DNA of 64,000 bases from Fusibacter paucivorans (GTDB taxonomy: Bacteria; Bacillota; Clostridia; Peptostreptococcales; Acidaminobacteraceae), in contig NZ_JAHBCL010000021.1 in assembly GCF_018390735.1 (NCBI RefSeq), forward strand, positions 28,053-92,052, in the 5' to 3' direction. The position numbers and the translations under genes are program-made. Positions 55,336-64,000 of this stretch are shown piece by piece (position 1 is the stretch's first letter; each line of letters opens with the position of its first letter). The notes beneath the pieces are model-generated. The model saw nothing but the letters and a program-made list of their open reading frames with translations. It had not been told where the DNA came from and did not search any database.

Positions 55336-56052
55336 ATGAAAGTATTAAAAAGGCTTTTGCTGTTTTTAATTTTGGCATGTCTATTGGGCGGTGCCTATTA
55401 TATTGTATTTGAAACCGACTGGCTAAAAGTTCGTACAATTAATTATAATCCCAATGATGCGCTTGACATTTATGAGCTTCAAAGATATTCTGGTATTCAC
55501 TATGGTGATAGTATGTTTACACTGGATTTGGCGCATTCAGAAGCAACACTGATGACACATCCGTATATTCGCACTGCGAAAATTACCAGAACTTTTCCCG
55601 CTGAGATTGACGTCGAGATCGTGTATCGAGAACACTTTTTAAGTATTCAGTATTCGGATATCATCTTGTCGCTAGATAACACTTTACAAGTTTTGAAAGT
55701 GATGGATGAAGTAGAAGAGGGGTATACCGTTGTCGGTATGCCGTTTAATGCTTTTTCAACGGGAAAAGTGATTGAAGTGGATGCCTTTTATGTCTTGGAA
55801 AATATTGTTTCGCTGGTTGACTTGCTCAAACAGACTGACTTGGACGTCGATAATATCATCACATACGAAGATAACAACATCTATATTAATATTCAATCGC
55901 TTAAAGTCAACTTTGGCGATGGAGAACATATAGAAAGTCGTTTTAATAAATTTATCAATATCTATCAATCGCTGACAACAGAAGATATCCGCACTGGAAT
56001 CATTGATGTAAGCAGTGATGGGCTGCCTGTCTACAGGCCTTTTGGAGAGTAG
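55336..56052 (+). CDS. ftsQ: Cell division protein FtsQ/DivIB
   Basis: Bitopic protein of 238 residues. A basic N-terminus and one helix (LLLFLILACLLGGAYYIV, about residues 6-23) are followed by a POTRA domain (VRTINYNPNDALDIYELQRYSG, shown in part), then the beta domain. Firmicute DivIB forms the FtsQLB-type complex with FtsL. The cluster position after murG fits. Overall similarity is modest, as is usual for the family. Confidence 0.85.
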   Translation: MKVLKRLLLFLILACLLGGAYYIVFETDWLKVRTINYNPNDALDIYELQRYSGIHYGDSMFTLDLAHSEATLMTHPYIRTAKITRTFPAEIDVEIVYREHFLSIQYSDIILSLDNTLQVLKVMDEVEEGYTVVGMPFNAFSTGKVIEVDAFYVLENIVSLVDLLKQTDLDVDNIITYEDNNIYINIQSLKVNFGDGEHIESRFNKFINIYQSLTTEDIRTGIIDVSSDGLPVYRPFGE

Positions 56053-56060
56053 GTGAACGT

Positions 56061-56771
56061 GTGAAAAAAGATTATATATGGATTGGCATTGGCTGTGTGA
56101 TTTTAGGTGTCTTTATTTCATTTCAAATGAAATTTGTACAGGGTACCTATTTAAATGGGACGACACCAACGCAGAAGACAACTGAAATACTGAATGAACT
56201 CAGTGCCGTTAAGAGTGAAAAGGAAGAATTGCTATCTCAAATTGAAACACTCGAATCGCAATTGGGCGATATTCAGGGGTCAGCGGCCAATGAAAATGCC
56301 GTCATTAAAGGCTTGACTGAAGAACTCAATCGTTTCAAAAACTTTGCCGGGATGACAAAAGTACAAGGACAGGGCATTCTCGTCACAATCGATAACCCGC
56401 CGCAGGATTCCAGTTACGGTGTGGACCTCAACATCAATTATGACTACAAGCTGATTCTTGAGCTCATTAATGAACTGAACTCTGCCGGTGCAGAAGCAAT
56501 CAGCATAAATGACCAGCGTATGGTTAACAATACAGAAGTCAGATTTGCGAGTTCGCAGATTAACGTCAACACAGTTCCATTGACAGCACCTTTTACGATT
56601 AAGGCGATCGGAAACTCCAGAACGCTTCAAGGAGCGCTTAATCAGCGCTTTGGTATTGTTTCAACTATCCGTGCGATGGGTTATTATATCGAGGTAAAGG
56701 AAGTTGACAATTTAGAGTTGCCGGCATTTAACGGCAGTATTAAATTCTACTACGCGACACCGGTTAAGTAG
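56061..56771 (+). CDS. DUF881 family protein, first copy
   Basis: Protein of 236 residues starting at GTG. One N-terminal helix is followed by a coiled coil (about residues 45-80: EILNELSAVKSEKEELLSQIE) and the DUF881 domain with GQGILVTIDNPPQDS and NELNSAGAEAISINDQR. The family has unknown function and is common in Firmicute and Actinobacterial division clusters. It is 8 bases after ftsQ and is followed by a related gene. Confidence 0.88.
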   Translation: MKKDYIWIGIGCVILGVFISFQMKFVQGTYLNGTTPTQKTTEILNELSAVKSEKEELLSQIETLESQLGDIQGSAANENAVIKGLTEELNRFKNFAGMTKVQGQGILVTIDNPPQDSSYGVDLNINYDYKLILELINELNSAGAEAISINDQRMVNNTEVRFASSQINVNTVPLTAPFTIKAIGNSRTLQGALNQRFGIVSTIRAMGYYIEVKEVDNLELPAFNGSIKFYYATPVK

Positions 56772-56781
56772 AGGTGATGTC

Positions 56782-57492
56782 ATGCGATTATCGTCTTTTC
56801 AAAAGCTCATTCTTTTTTTAACGGTGCTGCTGGGCATACTGATTGCTATACAATATCGCATTACCAATGCCGGTTTTAAATATATGTCAATCAAAGAAAT
56901 GTATGCCAATTCTATTGAACTAGAGGTGCAGCGCGCTGAAGTAGAACAGCTTCACAGCAAAATTGAAGCCCTTGAGACGCAGATTCAAACATATCAGACG
57001 GCAAATGACAGTGAGCGCATCAACTTTGAAAAGGTCTTATCAGATGAGCTTGAAAATGCACAGCTTATCTCAGGTCTTACAGATGTTGAAGGGCCCGGTG
57101 TCGTTATCATCGTTGACGATGGGACACGTGAACTCAATTTTAATGAAAGTCCTGACAATATCATGGTACACGATTTAGATATCCGCGCCATGGTAGATGA
57201 CCTAAGAAATGCAGGGGCTGAAGCGATTTCAATTAATGGTCAGCGCGTTATTTTTAATAAATCAAATATCCAATGTACGGGTCCGACGATTAAAATTAAC
57301 GATCAGATTTATGCGCCGCCGTATATTATTACCGCAATTGGTGACAGGCGATTTTTAGAATCAGCCATAAATGCACCGGGCAGTTATAGTGAAAACCTTC
57401 GAAACTGGGGGGTATATGTTGAAGTGAATACATCTATAAGCATTACAATTCCAGCATTTAGTGGTGAGGTAAATTATAGATATCTTTATTAA
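56782..57492 (+). CDS. DUF881 family protein, second copy
   Basis: Paralogue of the upstream protein, also 236 residues. It has one helix (LILFLTVLLGILIAIQY), a coiled coil, and the DUF881 core with GPGVVIIVDDG and NAGAEAISINGQRV. The shared AEAISIN motif shows the tandem duplication; other parts have diverged. AGAGGTGA lies before the ATG. Its role in division is inferred from location only. Confidence 0.88.
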   Translation: MRLSSFQKLILFLTVLLGILIAIQYRITNAGFKYMSIKEMYANSIELEVQRAEVEQLHSKIEALETQIQTYQTANDSERINFEKVLSDELENAQLISGLTDVEGPGVVIIVDDGTRELNFNESPDNIMVHDLDIRAMVDDLRNAGAEAISINGQRVIFNKSNIQCTGPTIKINDQIYAPPYIITAIGDRRFLESAINAPGSYSENLRNWGVYVEVNTSISITIPAFSGEVNYRYLY

Positions 57493-57606
57493 TGGTCATC
57501 TACTGGCTAATTGTAAGTCGGTTGTGGGGCCGTTATCGCCTGAGCTTCATGATGTTGATGCAATGGGCATCGGCAAATTTCGGTAAACAGATTTTGGAGG
57601 TAGACA

Positions 57607-57972
57607 ATGATTATCGCAATCATCGGCATTATTCTGGGCATCATTATAGGACTGTATCTCCCATTTGAATTTACAACGATATCGTCGCTTTATGTTTCGG
57701 TAGGCATTCTCGCGGCAATTGATTCTATTCTCGGCGCGTTGCGAGCAAGTTTTGAAAATCGTTTTGACGGGATTGTCTTTTTGACGGGATTCTTTATCAA
57801 CGCCCTTGTCGCCATTGCACTTTCCTATATTGGCGATAAGCTGGGGGTACCGATTTACTATGCTGCCATTTTTGTATTTGGCACGAGGATGTTTAATAAT
57901 ATCGGCATTATTCGAAATGAATCCATTGATAAGATCCGTGAAAAAAATAAGAATAAGTCAAAGCCGCAATAG
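57607..57972 (+). CDS. sbp: Small basic protein, DUF1290 (Sbp)
   Basis: Membrane protein of 121 residues with three hydrophobic segments and a lysine-rich tail (KIREKNKNKSKPQ). The central element SILGALRASFENRFD is the family signature. The gene lies between the DUF881 pair and ftsZ, as in other Firmicutes. Function is unknown. TTGGAGG precedes the ATG. Confidence 0.9.
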   Translation: MIIAIIGIILGIIIGLYLPFEFTTISSLYVSVGILAAIDSILGALRASFENRFDGIVFLTGFFINALVAIALSYIGDKLGVPIYYAAIFVFGTRMFNNIGIIRNESIDKIREKNKNKSKPQ

Positions 57973-58092
57973 GGATTGATTGAGTCGTAGATAAAGCTGC
58001 GCCATAAGTCCTAGAGAATATGGCTTTAAGTCTCTGTAAAGGCTAGAATTTCAAAAAAAAACACCATTTTGTGAAAAAATTATTCCAAAAAG

Positions 58093-58122
58093 TTGCAAAA
58101 GAAGTTATACTATATGTAGTAT
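58093..58122 (+). promoter_or_regulatory. Candidate ftsZ promoter with palindromic -10 region
   Basis: TTGCAA at 58093-58098 and TAGTAT at 58117-58122 are separated by 18 bases. The -10 belongs to an inverted repeat, ATACTA at 58107-58112 and TAGTAT at 58117-58122. The 317-base gap 57973-58289 has no gene and is the only sizeable promoter space before ftsZ. Confidence 0.4.
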
Positions 58123-58289
58123 AGCCAATGAACTATTTATCAATAGATATTGCGAATTGAATGAATCGTTTTGGATACAGAGAGAATGAAAAGGGTTATA
58201 TTTAACGTTGAAAATGAGAAAAATTTGTATAGATGAAGCATTTTTAGCACCATTGAGATATTACTTTGCGGGATAAGGAGGAATTTTTA

Positions 58290-59369
58290 ATGTTAGAGTT
58301 TGATGTTGCTGTTGAAGAATTTGCCCAGCTTAAAGTAATTGGTGTTGGTGGCGGTGGAAACAACGCTGTGAATAGGATGATTAAAGGTAATCTTAAAGGC
58401 GTTCAATTTATTGCAATTAACACTGATAAGCAAGCACTTTACAGCTCGGCTGCAGAATACAAATTGCAAATAGGGGAGAAATTGACACGCGGTCTAGGCG
58501 CCGGTGCGAACCCTGAAGTTGGGAAAAAAGCTGCTGAAGAGAGTCGTGATGATGTTTATCAGGCACTTCAAGGAGCAGATATGGTTTTTATTACAGCGGG
58601 CATGGGAGGCGGAACCGGTACAGGTGCAGCGCCAATTGTCGCTGAAATTGCCAAAGAAATGGGCATTTTGACGGTGGGCGTTGTAACGAAACCGTTTTCA
58701 TTTGAAGGTAAACGCCGTATGAAGCATGCGGAAGAAGGCATAGAAGAGCTTAAACGACGTGTGGATACGCTGATTACGATTCCGAATGATCGTTTACTTG
58801 AAATCGTCGAAAAACGTACGTCTATTCTCGATGCGTTTACCATTGCAGATGACGTTTTGCGTCAAGGTGTCCAAGGGATCTCCAATACGATTACGGAAAC
58901 GGGTCTTATTAATGTTGACTTCGCTGACGTTAAGACGATTATGTTCGAGCAGGGTTTAGCACATATGGGCATTGGTGCATCCAGTGGTGATGATCGTGCT
59001 ATTGAAGCGACGAATCAGGCGATCCACAGCCCGCTACTTGAAACGTCTATCCGGGGTTCGAAGGGAATTCTTTTAAATATTCGCGGTGGTAAATCACTGG
59101 GAATGATGGAAATTCAACAGGCTGCTGATCTCGTTTATCAGGAAGCCGATCCAGAAGCCAATATTATTATGGGTGCAGTCATTGACGAATCGTTAAAAGA
59201 TGAAATTACAGTAACTGTCATTGCAACGGGATTTGATTCTGTAAAACCTGAACCAAAACCTGAACCAAAACAAGAAACGAAATCAGGCAAGGTACCAGGA
59301 CCGGTTGAACCGGAGCCAGACGAAGATGCTGGTTTTGAAATCCCTACATTTTTAAGAAAGAAACGCTAG
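58290..59369 (+). CDS. ftsZ: Cell division protein FtsZ
   Basis: Tubulin-like GTPase of 360 residues that forms the division ring. The GTP site [10 protein letters not shown] is near residue 108 and [12 protein letters not shown] near residue 17. After the globular part a linker rich in Pro, Glu and Lys (repeats PEPKPEPK) leads to the conserved C-terminal peptide [11 protein letters not shown], which binds FtsA or SepF partners. The ATG at 58290 has AAGGAGG eight bases upstream. It ends with a terminator, and nrdR follows rather than spoIIGA-sigE. Confidence 0.97.
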   Translation: MLEFDVAVEEFAQLKVIGVGGGGNNAVNRMIKGNLKGVQFIAINTDKQALYSSAAEYKLQIGEKLTRGLGAGANPEVGKKAAEESRDDVYQALQGADMVFITAGMGGGTGTGAAPIVAEIAKEMGILTVGVVTKPFSFEGKRRMKHAEEGIEELKRRVDTLITIPNDRLLEIVEKRTSILDAFTIADDVLRQGVQGISNTITETGLINVDFADVKTIMFEQGLAHMGIGASSGDDRAIEATNQAIHSPLLETSIRGSKGILLNIRGGKSLGMMEIQQAADLVYQEADPEANIIMGAVIDESLKDEITVTVIATGFDSVKPEPKPEPKQETKSGKVPGPVEPEPDEDAGFEIPTFLRKKR

Positions 59370-59370
59370 A

Positions 59371-59392
59371 CCTTGCAACTGCAAGGTTTTTT
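59371..59392 (+). terminator. Intrinsic terminator of ftsZ
   Basis: CCTTGC at 59371-59376 pairs with GCAAGG at 59381-59386 and is followed by six T. It begins two bases after the ftsZ stop. Confidence 0.9.
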
Positions 59393-59418
59393 GCTAATGA
59401 TTAAAGGTGGGTGAAACT

Positions 59419-59883
59419 ATGAAGTGTCCTTATTGCAGTAGCCTTGAATCAAAAGTCATTGATTCAAGACCGACAGAAGACGGCCATGTCATTAGAAGAA
59501 GACGGGAGTGCATTAGTTGCAAACAACGTTTTACGACATATGAAAAGGTTGAGGAAATTCCGATTATTATCGTCAAAAAAGATGGCAATCGCGAATCATA
59601 CAATCGCATGAAAGTCTTAAATGGTATAATTCGTGCATGCGAAAAACGCCCTGTTTCAATGGAACAAATGGAACGATTAATTGATCATATTGAATCAAAG
59701 TTGCATAGCTCAATGGAAAAGGAGATTTCTTCAGAATTTATTGGCAGTTTGGTTATGGCTGGCCTTAAGGATCTGGATGAAGTTGCCTATGTTCGATTTG
59801 CATCCGTTTATCGACAATTCAAAGACATCAATACCTTTATCAACGAACTTACGAAACTTCTTAATGAGAAAACGAACGGTTGA
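59419..59883 (+). CDS. nrdR: Transcriptional repressor NrdR
   Basis: Regulator of ribonucleotide reductase genes, 154 residues. The zinc ribbon uses CPYC at the N-terminus and CISC at about residue 31; it is followed by the ATP-cone domain (EEIPIIIVKKDGNRE). The ATG at 59419 has AAAGGTGG eight bases upstream; an in-frame GTG at 59407 forms part of that site. It follows ftsZ directly, and a strong terminator follows it. Confidence 0.97.
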   Translation: MKCPYCSSLESKVIDSRPTEDGHVIRRRRECISCKQRFTTYEKVEEIPIIIVKKDGNRESYNRMKVLNGIIRACEKRPVSMEQMERLIDHIESKLHSSMEKEISSEFIGSLVMAGLKDLDEVAYVRFASVYRQFKDINTFINELTKLLNEKTNG

Positions 59884-59891
59884 AATATGTT

Positions 59892-59918
59892 AAAAAGCAG
59901 TGAATACTGCTTTTTTTT
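59892..59918 (+). terminator. Intrinsic terminator of nrdR
   Basis: AAAAAGCAGT at 59892-59901 pairs with ACTGCTTTTT at 59906-59915, with a four-base loop and a long T-run. A smaller ACCC/AGGGT hairpin follows at about 59920-59936. Confidence 0.9.
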
Positions 59919-60009
59919 AACCCTTTTTATAGGGTAAATGAGAATGTTTTGCGGTTATTTATAGGTTGTAAGTAATGGCGCTATGCGAAATCTATGAAAG
60001 GGAGGTCCT

Positions 60010-60831
60010 ATGAATCAATTTAAAATTTTCGAATCGGCATTGTTGCGGCATGGTATAACAACGAGGCATGGTGGTGTCAGCAACCCTCCTTATGATACGA
60101 TGAACACGAGTTTTTATGGTCAAGATGATAAAGTGCATGTTATGAAAAATATTAAGCTTTCGATGGATGCATTGAAAATGACGGCTAAAACGATTGTAGC
60201 AACTGCACAGGTTCACAGTACGAACATTCTTTCAATAAAAGATGATTTTGATTTTCAAGTGCTTAGGCCCTTTGATACTAATGATACAGCACTTGAAGGG
60301 TATAAGCTCTATATTGCAGATAAAACCGATGGCTTGATTACCAATCGAGAAGATGTTGTGCTTATGACATTCTATGCCGATTGTGTTCCGATTGTTTTGT
60401 ATGATCCTGTTACGCGAACAGCAGCGACACTGCATAGTGGATGGCGGGGAACAAAGGACAGATTTGGTCAAATTGGCATTGAAACCATGTGCAGTCAATT
60501 TGGTGTACGTGCTGAAGATATTCGGGCCGGCATTGGCCAAAGTGCTGGCAAGTGCTGCTACGAAGTGGATTTTCCGGTTATTGCGGCATTTGAAAAGAAT
60601 TATACTAAAACATTGCTGTCTGGGGCCGTGTTTCCAAAAGACTATGGCAAGTATCACTTGGACTTGAAGTGGCTGAACAGTCAACTGCTGCAAATGAACG
60701 GTGTTTTGCCACAACACATTGAGGTAAATCAGGATTGTACAATCTGCGGCACTGAACGGTACCATTCTCATCGGCGTGCCAACGGCGGTGCCCGCGGTAC
60801 GATGAGTGCTTTCATTCAATGCGGCCTGTAA
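60010..60831 (+). CDS. pgeF: Peptidoglycan editing factor PgeF (laccase-domain, YfiH/YlmD family)
   Basis: Enzyme of 273 residues of the multicopper-oxidase-fold DUF152 family. The zinc/copper-binding motif HSGWRGT and the later GQSAGKCCYEVD are intact, with HSHRRA near the end. Family members remove wrongly incorporated serine from wall precursors or act as purine nucleoside phosphorylases in other studies. The start has GGGAGG upstream. Confidence 0.9.
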   Translation: MNQFKIFESALLRHGITTRHGGVSNPPYDTMNTSFYGQDDKVHVMKNIKLSMDALKMTAKTIVATAQVHSTNILSIKDDFDFQVLRPFDTNDTALEGYKLYIADKTDGLITNREDVVLMTFYADCVPIVLYDPVTRTAATLHSGWRGTKDRFGQIGIETMCSQFGVRAEDIRAGIGQSAGKCCYEVDFPVIAAFEKNYTKTLLSGAVFPKDYGKYHLDLKWLNSQLLQMNGVLPQHIEVNQDCTICGTERYHSHRRANGGARGTMSAFIQCGL

Positions 60832-60882
60832 AATGTCGGCGTTACTGAATCGGATGTTGACCAAAAGAATTTTGTTGTAATC

Positions 60883-60911
60883 TTGACGAAAGTATAATAA
60901 AATATCATACT
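60883..60911 (+). promoter_or_regulatory. Candidate promoter of the DUF512-der pair
   Basis: TTGACG at 60883-60888 and CATACT at 60906-60911 are 17 bases apart. A perfect TATAAT at 60893-60898 lies between them and could be an alternative -10 without a clear -35. The predicted start is about 100 bases before the DUF512 ATG. Confidence 0.45.
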
Positions 60912-61013
60912 GTATGAGTGTGTCAAAAGCAAAGATGAGTGCGTCAAGAATAAAGTTTTTCATCGAAATGCGCTCATCAATCGGGTACTGTATACGAGGA
61001 AAGTGAAGGCATT

Positions 61014-62336
61014 ATGCATATCATTAAGGAAGTGTTAAAGGATTCTATTGCTGAAGAAGTTGAAATTGAAGCTGGGGATACTTTGCTGTCTGTAAATGGT
61101 CAAAAAATAGAAGATATTATTGATTATATATTTTTACTTGAAGAAAGCTATGTTGAACTGGAGATTCAAAAGAAATCCGGTGAGATCTGGGTAGTTGAAA
61201 TTGATAAAGAACCCGAAGAAGAACTTGGGATCGTCTTTGAAAATCCAATTATAGATGAAGCAAAACGCTGTCAGAATAATTGTGTTTTTTGTTTTGTCGA
61301 CCAATTGCCAAAGGGGATGCGTGAAACCCTTTACTTCAAAGACGATGATTCAAGGCTTTCTTTTTTGCAGGGCAATTTTGTCACGCTTACCAATATGTCT
61401 GAAGAGAAGCTTGAGCGGATTGTACGATATCGCATTAGTCCGATCAATGTATCGGTTCATACGACAGACCCTGATTTAAGAATTAGAATGCTGGGCAATC
61501 GTTTTGCGGGCAAAATTATGCAGCAGCTTCAATATCTGACGGAGAACGGCATTGTCGTTAATGCGCAAGTCGTATTGTGCCCTGATTATAATGATGGTGA
61601 GAAACTGGTTCAAACTATTCGAGATCTCGATGGACTCGGTGAAAATTTAAACAGTGTCGCGGTCGTTCCCATCGGTCTATCCAACCATCGACAGGGATTG
61701 ACACCGATGCGCGGCTTTACGAGTGAGGAAGCGATAAACGTTGTCAAAACGGTTGCCGCCATACAAACAGAAATGTTAGCATCACGTGGCTCACAATTCG
61801 TTTTTCTGGCAGATGAATTTTATATTCTTTCAGAATATCCGTTGCCGCCATATGAAGCATACGAAGGATTTTTGCAATATGAAGACGGCGTCGGTATGCT
61901 TCGAAAATTAATAGATGAGGTACGTGATGACATTGATTTACGCGTGGATAAATCGCCATTGGGCAGTTCGCGTAATGTGGTGATTGTAACGGGAACGGCT
62001 GCGTGGCCTTTTATTGAACAGTTAGCCAGTGAGATCATGGCTGTTTTTAAAGGGATACAGGTTCGTGTTGTACCGGTTGTAAACGAATTTTTTGGCGAGC
62101 GCATTACAGTATCCGGTCTCATCACTGGAAAAGATATTATGACACAAGTGGATGTTCATCAAGAAGCAGATGCTGTTTTACTGCCGATCAATATGCTGAG
62201 GTCTGGTGAAACGGTGCTTTTAGACGATATTACTGTTGAAATGCTTGAAACACATTTTAAAAAGCCTGTTCAGATTGTCGACATCAGCGGGCGTGATTTT
62301 GTCGACGCAATTATAAATGGAGGAAATCATGAGTAG
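61014..62336 (+). CDS. DUF512 family protein, PDZ plus radical-SAM-like (TIGR03279 family)
   Basis: Protein of 440 residues. A PDZ-like domain covers residues 1-75 ([16 protein letters not shown]), then a cysteine cluster CQNNCVFCF near residue 84 resembles the radical SAM CxxxCxxC motif, and the DUF512 C-terminal part follows ([14 protein letters not shown]). The family has unknown function and is found next to der in many Firmicutes. The 3' end overlaps der by eight bases. Confidence 0.9.
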   Translation: MHIIKEVLKDSIAEEVEIEAGDTLLSVNGQKIEDIIDYIFLLEESYVELEIQKKSGEIWVVEIDKEPEEELGIVFENPIIDEAKRCQNNCVFCFVDQLPKGMRETLYFKDDDSRLSFLQGNFVTLTNMSEEKLERIVRYRISPINVSVHTTDPDLRIRMLGNRFAGKIMQQLQYLTENGIVVNAQVVLCPDYNDGEKLVQTIRDLDGLGENLNSVAVVPIGLSNHRQGLTPMRGFTSEEAINVVKTVAAIQTEMLASRGSQFVFLADEFYILSEYPLPPYEAYEGFLQYEDGVGMLRKLIDEVRDDIDLRVDKSPLGSSRNVVIVTGTAAWPFIEQLASEIMAVFKGIQVRVVPVVNEFFGERITVSGLITGKDIMTQVDVHQEADAVLLPINMLRSGETVLLDDITVEMLETHFKKPVQIVDISGRDFVDAIINGGNHE

Positions 62337-63648
62337 AAAACCCATTGTCGCTGTTGTTGGAAGGCCGAATGTGGGCAAGTCAACATTTTTTAACAGAATA
62401 GCAGGAAAGCGAATTTCAATCGTCGAGGATACACCGGGAGTTACCCGTGATCGTGTTTACGCGGATTGTGAATGGCTGAATTACAAATTTACAATGATCG
62501 ATACAGGCGGCATTGAACCCAATTCATCTGATGTTATTTTAGCGCAAATGAGAGATCAGGCACAAATTGCCATTGATACTGCTGATGTCATTATTTTTCT
62601 TTGTGATGGAAAATATTCATATACAGCGGCTGATGAAGAAATTGCTCAAATGCTTAGAATATCCAAAAAACCAGTACTGTTGGTTCTAAATAAAATTGAT
62701 GTCTACCATAAACCAGATCATTTTTATGATTATTATACATTGGGGCTTGGCGATCCACTGCTTATTTCTTCGGCAAATGCACTGGGGCTTGGCGATCTAT
62801 TGGATGAAGTGGTTAAATGCTTCGATGATGCGATTCGTGATACTGAAGAGGAAGATACCATAAAAATTTGTTTTATTGGCAAGCCCAATGTGGGGAAATC
62901 CTCTATGGTTAATAAAATCATTGGAGAAAAGCGCGTTATTGTCTCGGATATTGCCGGAACGACGCGCGATGCCATTGATACCCCTTTTGAATATAAGGGG
63001 CAGTCGTTTACACTGATTGATACAGCTGGTATCCGAAGAAAGTCAAAGGTAAATGAATCAATTGAAAAATACAGTGTTTTACGTGCCATGACTGCCGTTG
63101 AACGTGCCGATGTCTGCTTTATAATGATTGATGCGCAAGAGGGCGTTACCGATCAGGACAAAAAGGTCGCCGGGTTAGCCCACGAAGCGGGAAAAGCGGC
63201 TGTAATCGTCGTGAATAAATGGGACTTGATTGAGAAAGATAACCGCACCTTTAATGAGTATACGCGAACGGTAAGAGATGAACTCGCTTATATGTCTTAT
63301 GCGCCTATTCTGTTTGTTTCTGCTGAGACAGGACAGCGTGTGGAGCAGTTGCTGGATCAGGCGGTTTATGTCTCTAATAACCATGCGTTGCGTATTTCTA
63401 CAGGTGTTCTTAACGATATATTAAATGAGGCAATTGCACTTAATCAAACACCATCAGATAAAGGCAAACGGCTTAAGATTTACTATGCGACGCAAGCTTC
63501 TGTTAAACCGCCAACTTTTGTACTCTTTGTCAATGATAAAGAACTAGCACATTTTTCTTATATTCGCTATTTGGAAAATCAACTGCGTAAGAACTTCAAT
63601 TTTGAAGGAACACCAATTGTCTTTAATGTTCGTCAGCGTGGCGAATAG
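62329..63648 (+). CDS. der: Ribosome biogenesis GTPase Der (EngA)
   Basis: Double-GTPase of 439 residues, needed for 50S subunit assembly. The first GTPase has GRPNVGKST and DTPGVTRDR, the second GKPNVGKSS and DIAGTTRDA; both have NKxD motifs (NKID, NKWD). A KH-like C-terminal domain follows. The ATG at 62329 has TGGAGG five bases upstream. It ends the cluster; a terminator and the intron-like sequence follow. The 241-base gap before the intron also contains an inverted repeat AGTATT/AATACT at 63752-63767. Confidence 0.97.
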   Translation: MSRKPIVAVVGRPNVGKSTFFNRIAGKRISIVEDTPGVTRDRVYADCEWLNYKFTMIDTGGIEPNSSDVILAQMRDQAQIAIDTADVIIFLCDGKYSYTAADEEIAQMLRISKKPVLLVLNKIDVYHKPDHFYDYYTLGLGDPLLISSANALGLGDLLDEVVKCFDDAIRDTEEEDTIKICFIGKPNVGKSSMVNKIIGEKRVIVSDIAGTTRDAIDTPFEYKGQSFTLIDTAGIRRKSKVNESIEKYSVLRAMTAVERADVCFIMIDAQEGVTDQDKKVAGLAHEAGKAAVIVVNKWDLIEKDNRTFNEYTRTVRDELAYMSYAPILFVSAETGQRVEQLLDQAVYVSNNHALRISTGVLNDILNEAIALNQTPSDKGKRLKIYYATQASVKPPTFVLFVNDKELAHFSYIRYLENQLRKNFNFEGTPIVFNVRQRGE

Positions 63649-63847
63649 CGAGAAGCAGTGTCGAATTAGCCTGTTCTATTGAAAGATTTATACACTGTGG
63701 GCGACAAGTGGAACATTTGTATTTTGAACGTGAAGTTCATTGACCCAAATTAGTATTGATTAATACTTGGCAATGTCAAGAACATAAGCAATGACATGAA
63801 ATTAAATAGTGATGCATTTAGACAATGATATAAAAGAAACGAATGAT

Positions 63848-63886
63848 AAAATGACGCGAAGTGTGATAGACTTCACGTCATTTTTT
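63848..63886 (+). terminator. Intrinsic terminator after der
   Basis: Fifteen positions at 63848-63862 pair with 63870-63884 with a single mismatch, around a seven-base loop; a run of T follows (63881-63886). The intron-like sequence starts four bases after it. Confidence 0.9.
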
Positions 63887-63889
63887 ATG

Positions 63890-64000
63890 GTGTGCGTGCG
63901 TCCAGCAAAGCTGGACGTTGCTTGCTGGTGAAAGTCCAGCCATGGTAATCGCCAAGGAGCCATGTAGCCAGTCCCGGTGCGTCGCAGTAATGCGGGGTGC
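63890..64000 (+). mobile_element. Group II intron, 5' end only (continues past the window)
   Basis: The sequence begins with GTGTGCG, like the GTGYG start of bacterial group II introns. Next come the perfect stem CGTCCAGC/GCTGGACG (63899-63906 and 63910-63917, loop AAA), then GCTGG-TGAAAGT-CCAGC (63924-63940) with the GGTGAAAGTCC element typical of domain I, then CATGG/CCATG. It lies immediately after an intrinsic terminator, the favoured target of class C introns. The reverse-transcriptase gene and the 3' domains would be outside the window, so this is an inference from the first 111 bases. Exact boundary (63890 or a few bases later) is uncertain. Confidence 0.65.

Noticed and set aside
60232..60963. 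243-codon open frame antisense to pgeF
   Set aside because: It lies opposite a well-supported gene, has no ribosome binding site and its translation resembles no protein family.
1..64000. CRISPR arrays, tRNA or rRNA genes, prophage
   Set aside because: No regularly spaced direct repeats of CRISPR length, no cloverleaf-type sequence and no phage-like genes were noticed. A tool-based scan was not possible.

Overview
The window is 64 kb of ordinary-density bacterial chromosome from a low-to-moderate GC Firmicute, most likely an anaerobic member of the Clostridia. The evidence is an mraZ-to-ftsZ cell-wall cluster with Firmicute-type partners (two DUF881 proteins, the small basic protein DUF1290, nrdR, pgeF, a DUF512 radical SAM protein, der), a MurE of the meso-diaminopimelate type, strong AGGAGG-like ribosome binding sites, sigma-A style promoters and many intrinsic terminators. 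The spoIIGA-sigE-sigG block often found after ftsZ in spore formers is absent, so a non-sporulating lineage is possible. A Fusibacter/Acidaminobacter-like organism is only a guess.

Layout. 1-5.0 kb: an oligopeptide/dipeptide-type ABC importer (binding protein cut by the window edge, two permeases, two ATPases). 5.3-8.1 kb: an SLC12-like permease and, convergent, a UPF0316 membrane protein. 8.4-17.7 kb: a signalling block made of a 1322-residue hybrid kinase, an HD-GYP response regulator, a CHASE4-PAS-GGDEF-HD-GYP protein with degenerate active sites, and a methyl-accepting chemotaxis protein. 18.1-29.5 kb: a nucleoside uptake and breakdown locus (BMP-family lipoprotein, ATPase, two permeases, nucleoside hydrolase, two M20 hydrolases, an amidotransferase-fold protein, a LacI regulator, a ribokinase-like kinase) with LacI-type operators at its head. 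29.6-30.3 kb: a CxxCxxCC protein. 30.5-39.8 kb: a second LacI-controlled locus with a DapA-family lyase, a TAXI-TRAP transporter, a DASS permease and an FAD oxidoreductase, bordered by a LysR regulator.

40.2-44.8 kb holds housekeeping genes: ychF, an M16 peptidase pair and lgt. ychF and the M16 pair diverge from two physically overlapping promoters. 45.0-63.6 kb is the division and wall cluster: mraZ, rsmH, ftsL, a PASTA penicillin-binding protein, murE, mraY, murD, ftsW, murG, ftsQ/divIB, DUF881 twice, sbp, ftsZ, nrdR, pgeF, DUF512 and der. murF, murC and murB are not in it. The last 111 bases, directly after the der terminator, look like the 5' end of a group II intron that continues past the window.

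No CRISPR array, tRNA, rRNA, prophage or insertion sequence was seen. The two LacI loci look like catabolic units: each has its own importer, its own regulator with CG-centred palindromes nearby, and enzymes that would process the imported compound. Their exact substrates cannot be read from the sequence.
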